Assembly (NCBI GenBank): GCA_030272155.1 | Contig: CP126193.1 | Location: 1-64,000 of the forward strand | From: Tetradesmus obliquus | Taxonomy: Eukaryota > Chlorophyta > Chlorophyceae > Sphaeropleales > Scenedesmaceae | Length of the DNA stretch: 64,000 bases | Reading direction: 5' to 3' | In this document: piece by piece, positions 12,101 through 23,515 of the stretch | Position numbering within the stretch: the first letter of the stretch is position 1 | Layout: each line of letters opens with the position of its first letter | Made by a program: the position numbers and the translations under genes | The notes under the pieces: model-generated | What the model was told of the DNA's origin: nothing | The model's database searches: none | What the model saw: only the letters and a program-made list of their open reading frames with translations

Positions 12101-15100
12101 AACAAGCTCATCAAGCTGCTGCTGTCGCTGCTTGTTGCTGCAGAGGCTGGGTGGAATGACAGACCACTCTCCCTGCCATGGCTGCCCAGGGGCCGCATGC
12201 AACACTGCTGCATGCACGTGCGTCCCCTGCTGGTGCCAGCCACAGCCAATCACAGCCAAGTGTTGTACCTAGTTATGCATGTCTGCCAGCCAGCAGCATG
12301 CTGCAGCGCCAGCTGTGCAGCAAACACAACAAAACGGCTGTGCATGGTGACTGTATACAGTGCTGTAATCGCTTTTCTACTTCCTCCATCGGCAACCACC
12401 TTTTGAGTATGCACACCCTGGCCATGCAGTGCTGCCTAGACACGCAGCGCTTGCCACCATGCTTGAGGGTGATGCGCTGTGGCACCCAGCCGCTGCTGCC
12501 TGCTGCTGCTGCTGCTGCCCTGCAGCACTGCCGCCAGCACCAAGTACACCGGGCCGGTGCCGCTGGTGCCACACGTGCATGGCTCGCAGGGCGTGCGCGA
12601 TGACAGCGACGGCTACACGGAGGCTTGGTTCATGCCAGACGCCGTCAACGGTGCTAACTTTGCACAGGTGTGTCAGCAGAGAATCCAGTTTTGTGTAGTG
12701 TGTGCAGTGTAGCTGGATGTGTTGAGGTCTATGCATGCAGACTCAGCAGCCATTCACAGTAAAAGCCACCAAAGGCTGAGACATGTGTGCTGCTGTGGCT
12801 GTACAGAATGGCACTTGGCACGGCATCTTGAAGCAGCGGGCCCTGGTCACCAACCCCAGCCTGGCGTATGGGCCCGGCTATGTGACCTACAACTACCCTA
12901 CAGACCAGCGACCCACACAGCTGTGGTACCACGATCACTCGTGAGTCGCTCAGCATACACCATCTGCACCAGCCACTTCACCACACTGCAGATGGTTCGT
13001 CAAACATGAATAGGCCTTTAACTCAGGTTGGGATTGGTATCGCCAGTTGCAACAGGCTGCCGGCTTGCTATTGTACCAACCACAACAGCCAGGAAGATGG
13101 TGCCGCTGTTGTATAAAGCAGTGATCTCAACACTGGAGTACTCGGGCATGCCGTGTTGCGTCAAACAGCCTTTTGGCTCCACAGCTAGCTAGAAGCTACT
13201 TGCTGTAGCCAGCCAGTCAGCCAACGGTGCGATGCTTCTGCTGCTGCTCCGGTTGCTGCGTCTGTTGCTCCCACTGCTGCTGCTGCTGCATCAGGCTGGG
13301 CATCACGCGGCTGAACGTGTATGCCGGCCTGGCGGGCTTCTTCATGGTGCGAGACGCCTTCCCACAAAACAGCCCGGAGCTGCCAGGCCTGCCCTACCCC
13401 CCGCCAGGCAGGGTGGCCCCTGAGCTAGTTAGGGAGCTGCCGCTGGCAATCCAGGACCGCGCCTTTGACGTGAACAACCAGCTGTACTACCCCAAGCAGG
13501 ACAACTTGACGCTGCCGCCCGCAGACGCACTTCACCTGGGGCCTGTGCCGCCGACTTGGGTGCCAGGCAAGTGTCGATGGCCGTATGCACAGCTGGTTGA
13601 GGTGTGCCTAGCACAGCAGCTGTTACTCATAATCAAAACGTGCACCACTGTTGCCGCTATCGCACAGCACATCATGGGTTGACACCATGTGTTCAGGGCA
13701 CAAGACGGGGCCAAGCCCTTGCTCAGATCGACGGTTGTCACTCATGTTCACAACCTGCTGTTGCATGTTTGACCGCTGCGCAGAGTTCTCTGCGTCACTC
13801 CCAGACGGCAGTGATGCCACACTGATGACGGTCAACGGCCGCGTGGCACCCCGCCACGTGAGTGACGCACAGCTGGCAAGTGTGTCTGGCACATATGGCC
13901 TCTACTATGGCCCGGCATCTGTGCCAGAGATTGTGATGTGCTGTGGGCCCTGTCTTTTCTCATAAAACCTATTACGTGCATGTGCAGAAGTAGCCAGCAA
14001 GGTGCATGCTGCCTGAGCAATGTGCCTGTCATGTTGCTGCCCCCGTGCAGCCTGTGCTGCGGGAGCCGTACCGGCTGCGCATCCTCAACGGCTGCAACAG
14101 CAAGACGCTCATCATCTACTTCAGGTGCGCCGGCCAGCCCCACCCAGCAGCACCCTGAAGCAGCCACTCGCTTGCTCAGGTGCAGCCCGGCGACGTCCAG
14201 GCAGCTCAACTACGCTCAGCGTTAAACATGGTCAAAGTGCTTTGGCGCGTCATGCACAGACAGGTTGCCATGCTTTGATGCCTTTGGTCAACCGCGCACA
14301 AGCCAGCCGTGTGAGGCCATCATGCTGCGCGCCGCCAGTTGCACCGCACATTTCTTACAAGTGCCAGCACTGTGCTGACACCTGAACTTACATGCCTTGC
14401 AATGCCACCACAGCACGACGCAGCCGACGCTGGGGCAGCTGGTGGCGCCTGACTCGGCCAGCGTGCCCTTCTGGGTGGTGGGCAACGAGGGCGGCTTCTT
14501 GCCCTCCCTGGTGGGCCCCGTCACGCAGGTGCTGCTGGGGCCTGCAGAGCGCTACGACATCGTCATTGACTTCAGCGCAGTGGATGCAGGTGAGCCTCAG
14601 GCGTGGCAGGAACTGCAACCACCTGATGGTGATGCTGCCCAGCAGCCGTCTAGGAGCTGGGATGCATGCTGCATGTGTTTGCTAGCATGCCAAAACCTGA
14701 TTCAATGCAGGTCATTGTTAGCTGCTCTGCACAGCAATTTACCACTTCATCAGCATAGAACCCACCCTGGGAGCGGTGTGCGTGGCTTGCAGTGGCGCAG
14801 TAGGCAAATGCGTGCCTGGGCTCACACGTCACATGTCTTGTGTGCAGCTTCCAACAAGGTTTACTTGCTGAACAAGGGCCCAGGACTGCCTTACGATGGT
14901 GCAAATGTTGGCGACGGGACGACCATCCACATTGCTCAGGTGGGCAGCAGCAGCAGCAGCTGCACAGCAGCATACCTGCAGGTTCGTTTGCTTGCCAGTG
15001 AGCTCAGCCGATGCACTTGTAGCAGCCCTTTCAGTGAGTGAGTGAGTGAGTGACTACCCAGGCCGCTCTGCAGCTGCTGGGTAAGTTAAGGCTAAGAGGG

Positions 15101-17348
15101 TGTGTGTGGCCAGGGGCAGCGCCCCTGGGCTCCACACCCTCTACCTGTCCACTTGCGCCCTAGGGCACAAGCGGGGTGTATCGCTGTCGTGCGCTCATCT
15201 AAACCGTGGCTTTTTGCGGTGGTCTGTAGCCCTTTCAGTAATAGCCGGGAAAGCATGTGCTGTGCTGTGCTGTGCTGTGCTGTGCTGTGCTCACCAGGTG
15301 ATGCTACAGCCTGCTTCTCCGTAAACGCCCAATGCACGATGGACCAGGTGTAACACCCATAATACAATGCTGCTTCAAGCAGACGTTCTGCTGATCTGCC
15401 ACTGGTGCTGCCGCTTCCATGTCCTCAGGTCATGCTGTTTGACATCCAGCCAGCACCCGCAGTGAACCCACCATTCAATGCAACTGTGCGTGCAACACTG
15501 AGCAGTGCTATGCTGGCTAAGTTCAACAGCGCACCGACAACACTGCCGCCCGCAACAAAGACGCGTCAGGTATGCAAACCACATAGATGTCTGAGGTAGC
15601 AGCAGCAGCAGCAGCCGCAGCAGCCGCAGCAGCTATGTGTATGGCATGGCATGGCATTGCATCACCTTGACAAGGAGTTGCCAGTGTCAGACTTGCAGCA
15701 GCATGAAGGCTGCGCCACACCTGACTAGCCATGAAGGCTGCGCCACACCTGACTAGCCATGAAGGCTGCGCCACACCTGACTAGCCATGAAGGCTGCGCC
15801 ACACCTGACTAGCCATGAAGGCTGCGCCACACCTGACTAGCCATGAGTACTGGTGGGTTTCAAACTTCAACAAGCGCAGCAGTTTGTTTTCAGCATACAG
15901 CACGCTGTTGTCAAGGTTCACCATTGCAAACCTGACACAGTCTGACGTGCTGTATGCTCACAATGCCATGCAGCAGCCTGCCCTGTACACTGTGGTCACC
16001 CACTGGCTGATGCATCTGCTCATCTGCCATGCAATGCCACGCCATGCAGTTCACGCTGCTGGAGGAGTTTGGCACAAGCGGCAACCCCGCTGCGCAGTTC
16101 CTTGGCACCGTTGACAGCAGCAGCCCCGCCAACCTGCTGGGCATCAAGCAGCTGTGGATGAGCCCGGTGAGCGCCAGCCTGCATGCCACCAGCACAGCCA
16201 TGCCTTGCCCAGTGTGTTGCGGCTGCACGCCTCTGGTACTGCTGCTACAACGGTGTGTGGCATGACGCGCGATATCATTACCTTCTTGAGCGGCGCCCCG
16301 TCCCCCTTGTGCTACCGCATGCAGCACTGCCGGATGCAGCATTTGTTGATGCTGTGGTGGTGACACCTGGGCACCTCTGTTCACTGCATCCGCTTCTCAA
16401 GCCGGCTGTCTGTGTGGTGCTTTCACCTGCATGCGCTTGCGCAGGTCACTGCCCTCACTGCCCCCAACACAGTGGAGGAGTGGACCATCATCAACCTGAC
16501 AGCTGACGCCCACCCTATCCACATCCATGAATCTTATTTTGAGGTAGGTGGTGGGCTTAGCTGCAGCAGGCTGTACACTGCTAAGTTGCACCAACGCTGG
16601 CGAAGAACCGCCAGTGTGACATTGACATAATGCTAACTACGCATGCTGCAAACATGCCAATTCCAGTGGCGTTGCAAGCACAACACATGCCAGTATCGTT
16701 GCTATTGCCACTCTGTTAAGTTAAACAGTGCAAGAGCCACAGCACACCTGTGCAGGCCACCAGCTGAGCATCCAGCACTTGTCTTGCTCACCATGACGCC
16801 CCTCGCATCCCCCCCCCCCCCCCCCCCCCCCGCTGCAGGTCGTAAAACATGAGCTGGTGCAGATCAGCTCTTCGGGAGGCTTCAGCTTCACTGGCCGAGT
16901 TGGCCTGCCCGCCAACCTTCTGACTGGCCAGATCACCAGCACGCCATGCGGTGCAGCGCAGCAGTGCCTGGTGCAGAAGGACACCACGCTCATGCCGCCC
17001 GGCTACGCCACCACTGTGCGCCTGCGCACAGGTGGCAGGCCGGGCCTGTTTGTCTGGCACTGGTGAGAGCTGTGCAGCCGCTAACGGGCAGCAGCCGACC
17101 ATCTGTGCAGTGCATGACCTGGCATTTTGATTGTTGCACAGTCAACAAGCCTGGCCACCTAGAATGTATATCGTTTCAGTGCTCTATACTGTAGCTTTGG
17201 TTGTGATGCGCTTGTTCACCAATGCCATCTAGCCGCCCCTGTGGCATGCAGTGTGGTTCCTTCACCCTCAAGGTCAAGGACATCTGGATTTCTTGTGTCG
17301 TGCTGCTGATGGTTGAGCCCTTCACCGCTCCTCAGAGCCTCATGCGAC

Positions 17349-17412
<64 letters not shown>

Positions 17413-17541
17413 GCTGCTGCTGAAACATGTTTGTGCTGCAGCCACCTGCTGGAGCACGAGGACAATGAGATGATGCACCCCTACTGCATCGGCAACCCTG
17501 GCTACACCAACCCGCACACAAACATGCCCATGTGTGCTTGA
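8047..17541 (+). CDS. Secreted multicopper oxidase, CotA/LPR1 ferroxidase type
   Basis: Twenty-one exons join in frame to 853 residues: 8047-8131, 8626-8705, 9145-9231, 9607-9654, 10025-10333, 10660-10689, 11057-11236, 11403-11506, 11829-11841, 12545-12667, 12807-12940, 13295-13566, 13784-13857, 14051-14124, 14414-14589, 14848-14939, 15429-15569, 16050-16166, 16445-16543, 16839-17062, 17442-17541. A signal peptide (MACSPRYVWAVTLLLLLEAA) precedes Lys-rich and Cys-rich segments and a Pro/Ser-rich linker of the algal wall-glycoprotein kind. All four copper motifs are present: PHVHG (about residue 322), WYHDH (about 394), HPIHIH (about 736) and HCHLLEHEDNEMM (about 820), with the type 1 axial Met. 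DDSDGYTEAWF is typical of CotA-like oxidases, a group that includes plant LPR1 ferroxidases. Exon 9 is a 13-nt micro-exon whose following acceptor (AAG at 12544) is uncertain, and intron 12 begins with GC. The substrate is not shown by sequence; iron oxidation outside the cell is inferred from the family and from the VIT neighbour. Confidence 0.9.
8520..8537 (+). repeat. Poly-G tract in oxidase intron 1
   Basis: An uninterrupted G run of about 18 bases within intron 1 (8132-8625). Similar G runs occur near donors, and C runs near acceptors, in other introns of plus-strand genes in this window. Confidence 0.9.
9027..9135 (+). repeat. CTG microsatellite before oxidase exon 3
   Basis: Near-continuous CTG triplets with a few interruptions end about 10 bp before the acceptor of exon 3 at 9145. 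As a pyrimidine-rich tract it may serve the 3' splice site. It produces long poly-Leu, poly-Cys and poly-Ala shadow ORFs. Confidence 0.9.
15257..15290 (+). repeat. TGTGC pentanucleotide repeat in an oxidase intron
   Basis: About six tandem copies of TGTGC/GCTGT in intron 16 (14940-15428). A short GTGA tetranucleotide run lies upstream at about 15034-15052. Confidence 0.85.
15702..15841 (+). repeat. 28-bp minisatellite, five copies
   Basis: The unit begins CATGAAGGCTGCGCC and repeats at 15702, 15730, 15758, 15786 and 15814, with a partial sixth copy at 15842. The copies appear identical. The array lies in oxidase intron 17, between exons 15429-15569 and 16050-16166. Confidence 0.95.
17351..17421 (+). 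repeat. CTG microsatellite before the last oxidase exon
   Basis: More than 20 CTG triplets end 20 bp before the acceptor of the final exon at 17442, which supplies the HCH part of the type 1 copper motif. Confidence 0.9.
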
Positions 17542-19870
17542 GCAGCGCTGTCTTCCAGCACACCCTAAAGCCTGGAAGAGGCCTGCTGGTTGCGAGTTTG
17601 AAAGCCTGCCTTGATGCTTGTTAATAGTAAAGCTCTGTGACTGCAGCATCACAGTGCTGTGGAGTCCAGTTCTGGAACCTATTGCCACAGGCGTGCCAGA
17701 TGACGCCTGAGGAACCAGCTCTAACAGAAGCATTGCTCTGCTGCATGCTGGCAGCTTCCTGGCACATGGCGCGGTCAGCTGCTACTGATGTGCCTGCAGC
17801 CCATGCGTGTTGCCATGTGCACGGCAAAAACAAAAATTTGCTCTCAGCTTTCCTGGTTCAAGTTTGGAAGTTTGGAAGAAAGGATTTTGCATGTGCTCAC
17901 TTTCAGCCTGGTGCATGGTTTTGCTGGTGTTGCTGACCACGGCTGCAGCACTCAAAACAGCATGACGTTCACGCTTCACTGAGAACATGGTGCGACAGGG
18001 GTTCCTTTTGAGCGCTTGGTGGATGTGTGTTGTAGCGTAGTGTGGCAGGCAGAAGCTGCCAGCCTTCGCTGCTGGCGTACAGCGGCTACAGCTGCATGAA
18101 AGGCTGGCGGAGGCTGTGTTTGGGCGTAGCTGCGCTCTGCCGCACTATGCTTGCAGCATAGCAGAGCGCTGCACAGTGTCACGCCTGATGGCTTGCACAG
18201 CCTGCAGGATGTGTGCTTGCAATGTTGTGTGGATGGTGCAGCTCACATGCTGCCTGCTTGGGTCCTGTATTGACACCAGCTCGACGACAAACATGAGCCT
18301 TGCACCACTGTGCTTGAATGGCAAGTGTTGGGCTGAGTGCATCGCCTTGCACAGGAGTGGGGGCCTGGGGCATCGCCCAACATCTGAGCGCATGTGAAGT
18401 GCGGCAGGTTCTGGCGCACACCGTGTCATTGCAAGACATGACTGGCGCTCTCCTCACAACCATGGACATCAAGTGGGTATATGTTGTGACAGAGCGTGTG
18501 AGCAGCTTGTCATGCTGAGTTTGTGTGCTGCCGTGGTGTGACGTGCTGGGGCTTAACCAGCGTGCATATCATGGTGGTAGGCACTGCACAACTGCTGCAG
18601 AACATGGTGGCAGCAACACACAGGCTGTGTCCGCACAGCTGAGGAGCTCCAACGGCATCCAGGGTGCGCTAGCTGGCAGGTTGTAGGTCATAGAATTGTT
18701 CCCCTGGTCAAATTGTCCCATCATTTAGGCATCACAGGCGGACGCTTAGTGTATGCTGTGCTGATAGCAGCCACTTGCCACTGGCGTGACGCTAGTGCCG
18801 CATACACCTTGGTGTAAGCTGCACTGTGTCAAAAATTACAGCATGCTGCTGCACGGACGTATGTATGTTGTCCTCTTGGGGTTCTTTGACAGCACAGTCT
18901 TGTCTTTAACTCAGCAGTACACCTCTTGCCTCGCTTTTGCCACACATGTCATTACACACCCAGTGTTGTGCGTTGCCATGTGCTGCTCTCGGTCTGCATG
19001 GTCGGTATCCTAAAACGCGGGGTTGTGTTGTGCCTTGATGCGCATGCAGCATGCAACCATGTGATCTACTGGCTGCCAGCATTGATAAAGATGAATGTGA
19101 TGCCATGGGGTGCCTGCCAAATAAGCTGGTGGAGGGTCAGCATCGGGCAGCTGAGCACGCCAGCGGTCTTGCACAGTATGATATATACTCACACTGGCGT
19201 GTGCCCAGGGGCAAAGCATGGTTTGAAGCACGTTACATCTTTCTTGGAGCGCAGCTGTAAATGCGACAGCAGCTGTGTGTGACGTTGTTCGCCTTGCGTG
19301 AGCAATGCAATCTGGGCAGCTGTGAAATAGCTTCCTCCGAGGAGGCCTATGCAGCCAACAACATGCTTGCATGGCGACGCAAGATCGAGGATGCACTGTT
19401 GGCAGCTGCACAGAGATGAAAGGACAGCACCATGCCAGGCTGAGGTCAAGGCAGAGTGCACTCTGCCCAAATGTGTGGGCCCAGGCCTGTTTACTATTGC
19501 GCTAAAAGGATAGCTGCAACTGCATTTGCAGTGACATTTGAGTTAAAAGCAGGCTGCCAGGTGGACATGGGGCTGAAGCCTTATTAAGGTCATTGCATAT
19601 GCTTGTGTCTGCCTGGACACTGGCAAGCATGGCAGCTGACAACCAGCAGCACAGCTTCTGCTTCAACACAGCAGAGCACAGCAAGCACATGCAGCACCAG
19701 TAGTACTCTGCACGTGTTATGCTGCGGCGTTGGTTGCGCCACCATGGTCTGTCTTCATCAATGTATGCACAGCTGCACGGCGGTAAAGCATGTCAGGTTG
19801 GCTGATGCCTGACCAAACAGAAACGGGGGCCAGCTGCAGCTGTGCTGCAGTATGGCATGCATGCCAGTGT

Positions 19871-19925
19871 ATTCTGGTAAGATGGGCATGCACAAGCTAC
19901 TTGTGCATGCCCATCTTACCAGAAT
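19871..19925. repeat. Perfect 26-bp inverted repeat with 3-nt loop
   Basis: The arms 19871-19896 and 19900-19925 are exact reverse complements around the loop CTA. Each arm starts or ends with ATTCTGGTAAGATGGGCATG or its complement. Such a structure could be a hairpin RNA, a cruciform or the relic of a small foldback element. Nothing in the sequence shows transcription. Confidence 0.9.
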
Positions 19926-20430
19926 CACGGCGCTGCACCTTCAAGCGCCCCTGTTTTTACACGTCCATGGCCTGCGCTTGTTCCAAGAGGCTAGGCCACC
20001 TGTGCAGCCATTGCAGGCAGACACCGCTCATTCCTCAAGCCAATGCCGCTGCGTTTTCAGTGCAGATTTCCTGTATGTGACGAGCTGTGCAGTATGGTGT
20101 ACCACATTTTGGCCCATAATATAGTGTTTGTGGCTCATGGTTTCTGTAGCAAACTTCAGTGATGTGCGCCTGCCGGCACCGGCTTGCTGTAGAACGATCC
20201 AAGTGTTGCGATCAGCGTCACGCTGTTGTGCTGTTGGCTGCCAGCGCCGCAGTAGTGTTCCCAGGGGTGTTGTCGGCACTGGTCTCCGGCGCCTGCCTCA
20301 ATGGGAGTCTCTAGTGCAGCATGCGCAGGTTTGGCATACACTTGCGAGACTGTTGCAACTTGATTGCAATCAATTGATTGCTCCTAAAACCACCCGGGTG
20401 GGATGAGGGACGTCTTTAACAATCCACATT

Positions 20431-21261
20431 TTGTTTTTAGAGAGGAAAGTTACCTCTGGGTCCTGGCACCATCTTGGATGGTATGAGCCACAACAGTTGA
20501 ACACAGGTCTGAGACCAGAAAAGGAGAGTGAGCACCGTAAAACACACTGCACACCCTTGAGCACCAAATTTATCATTGAGGATGGACGGTTACATAACGG
20601 GTCACAACTTCACGACACCCGGCATGTTTTAAAGCAACGAAAATATCATGAGTGCTCTGTGGCATGCCACACATTAACCTGGCAGTGCTATCCTTCGCAT
20701 TGCACGAGTCATCAAATGCATCGCCGCTGCATGCAATTCCAGGTGTCTGTATGTACGCGTAAACAGAAGCCGCAATGGACAAAGATCTGCTCGATGAGCA
20801 GCACCCATCATGAGCCCGATGGACACAGTTGCATGTGGCCACACACAGCGATACATACCAAAAGAACCGGAGCACCATCACTCCCCATAGTCAACCATGC
20901 CAAGGGTATGGGACAGCTGCAGCTGTCTTGGCTTTACACTGCACAACACAGGGACATCACCCCGCAGTGGCTTGATGGGAGGCCAGGCGCAGCTCCACCA
21001 CTGTCACATGCATGCAGGCAGCACAGCTGCCAGATGCCTTACGAGAGCATGCTGTTGAACTCAAGTGCAGCCAGAACAAATGCGCAATTGCTACTTGCTT
21101 GCCTGCACCATGGCAAGCAAGCAAGCCTGCAGGTCAGTGTTGACACGACTGCCAACTTGCAGCGACAGAGTAGTCATCGGCATACTGCTACACACCACCC
21201 AGGATACGCCTACAGCATCCGCAATCAAACGAGATTCAGGTCCTTCAGCACACCAGCATAG
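20431..21261 (+). other. Unassigned 276-codon ORF
   Basis: An ORF rich in His, Ser, Thr and Gln, without a recognisable domain, signal or membrane segment. It lies antisense to the probable 3' UTR of the VIT gene. It is long for this interval, but its composition does not resemble the confirmed genes nearby and it is probably fortuitous. Confidence 0.2.
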
Positions 21262-21585
21262 CAGTCAGCACAACCCAGCACTGCGTCAGCAACCTCAGCT
21301 GCAACCACACGGCGAGATCCCCTCCCACCCCGCCAATAAAAAAAACACTGTGGTTCAGAACACAGCTCTGCTGTAATGTTGCAGCCACTACCACTGAGCT
21401 GGTCAGCAGTGCTGCCCAGGCGGGGTGCCCCACCTCGCTCCCCAAACCTGCTGGCTGCATCGCCACTCAGCACATTATCAGTGCCCACCGCCCATGCCTC
21501 GTCATAAGGCGCAGCATCAGCCACTAGCCATCATACAACAACAGCATTGCGCCAACTGCCATACACAGGTGCCATGCCTTAAGAA

Positions 21586-23446
21586 TTACGCTGGCGCGAC
21601 ATTGAAGGCATAGCCAATGCCAAAGGTGACGGCCATGGCCAGCCAGCCGCCTATCAGCACGCGCAGCGCGCCCTTGACCACGGTGGCACCCCCGAGGCTG
21701 GCGCCCAGCGCGCCAAACGCCAGCAGCGCCGCAGTGGTGGCCGCCGCCACCGCCATGATGCGTGTCTGCGCGTCCGGGATGAAGCTGCCTGCTGCCAGCG
21801 GCATGCCTGCGCCGAGTGAAAAGGCCAGCGCTGACGTGAGGCTGGCCTGCGGGCAGCAGCGGCAGCGGGAGCAGCAGGCAGGCAAGCAGGCGCCATCATG
21901 GTGAGCCCAGGTGCAAGTAGGTTACGCAGGGAGCAGTGAACTCAAGCAGCAAATGCCTAGTAACAGCAATGCGAGTAAACTGAGCGGGGCAACGCCGCAC
22001 CTGCCGTGGCATACGCGCATGTGCCCGCGAGCACATGCACACGTGCAGGCATGCATACAGCAACGTTTGCTGCAGCAGACGCTGCTGCTGCTGCTGTCGC
22101 CCGTTGCTGCATGCTGCCTTTGCTGTCAGCTGCTGCTCCCACCTGCAGCAGGTTGGCCAGCTCGTCCAGATCAATGCCCAGCTGCATGCAGGCAGATAGG
22201 CTGGCAAACATGGCACATCATACTGTGTTGTGTTGTTATGTTGGCCTCACCTGCAGCGGGTTGGCCAGCTCATCCAGGTCAATGCCCAGCTCATCGCGTG
22301 CATGCGCCCGCAGCACGTCCGTGGCCGTCAGCTGCTCCGCCACCTGGCGCGCCAGCTCCTCAGTCAGGCCGCGCTGCAGGCAGCAGCGCAGCACGCACAT
22401 ACAGAGCAAGGCGCGGGTGCAGAAGCAGCTATGTCAGCAGTAAGCTGGCGCACATGTGGGCATCAAGTACGGTAGAAAGCCGTACACACAGCCATGGAGA
22501 TTCTGCTTGTTGAATGCACTTTTCTTGACCGAGTGTGTGCCCTCACCCGCTCCCTGCAGAGAGCCTGCTGCCCCACACCACCCACCACACTAGACTACCA
22601 CGCCACCAGCCAGCCGCCTCACGCACCGCCACGTAGATGCCTGTCAGCTCTTGCAGCTCCCGCTGCCGTGCCTCCGGGCCCTTGAGCTGCTCCAGGCGCT
22701 CCTTCTCTATGTCTGCCTCCTCCGCGTCCTTCTGGCTGCTCACGCTGATGTACTCGCCTGCAGCGGCACAGCACACACGCCAGGAGCAAGGCATTGCAGC
22801 GCTGTGAGTGCAACTGGGCACGCGTGTGCGCCGTGAGTGCAACTGGGCACGCGTGTAAGCTGTGAGTGCAGCCCGCAGGAGACCGCTGCATGAAGCCAGC
22901 CTGAGAGCTGTATGCCCACGTGCCCACAGCACCCTGACACATACGGTTGCACTCACAGCACACCAACCCATCGACCTGGTTGTAAAAATATCATGCGCAT
23001 GCATGCGAGTGCGCCATGAGAAAGCTTCAGATGAGCAGCAGCTTGCAGCCCCGGAGATCATGCTGCATGGCGTGCACTTGATGCACAAGGTTGCCTGCGA
23101 TGCACCTGCAGTATGCTGTTACTGCCACTGCCACTGCTGCTGCTGGCACCCCTGCTATCATCTGCTGGTAGGCGCCGCTGCAAGTGCTGGCCAGCCTGCA
23201 GCAATCCTACGGCTGCATGCCCAGCCAGCCACGCACCGCACGCCATGCTGAGTGCGCCTGCCACCAGGCCAGCCACGCCAGACAGCTGCATCGTGCGCAG
23301 GTCGGTGGAGCCAGCGCCAACACCTGCACGCGCCAACAGCAACACAGGCGGGAGGGGACACACCTCATGAGGCAGGGCACGCACTGCACAGCCGTGGTGA
23401 TGTACGCAACGGTGGCAGAACTGCAGGGAACGCATGCTACAATAGC

Positions 23447-23515
<69 letters not shown>

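Larger units (their letters stand above)
17542..21585. other. Convergent intergenic region between oxidase and VIT gene
   Basis: Four kilobases lie between two convergent stop codons. It presumably holds both 3' UTRs. TGTAA at about 18813 (plus) and TTACA at about 20590 and 20935 (TGTAA on minus) are candidate poly(A) signals, but none can be chosen. No exon of a known family was recognised. The notable items are a perfect hairpin at 19871-19925 and a 276-codon ORF at 20431-21261. Confidence 0.5.

Noticed and set aside
11687..12259. 190-codon minus-strand ORF
   Set aside because: Lies across introns and the micro-exon of the oxidase gene; no homology, and the plus-strand gene model accounts for the region.
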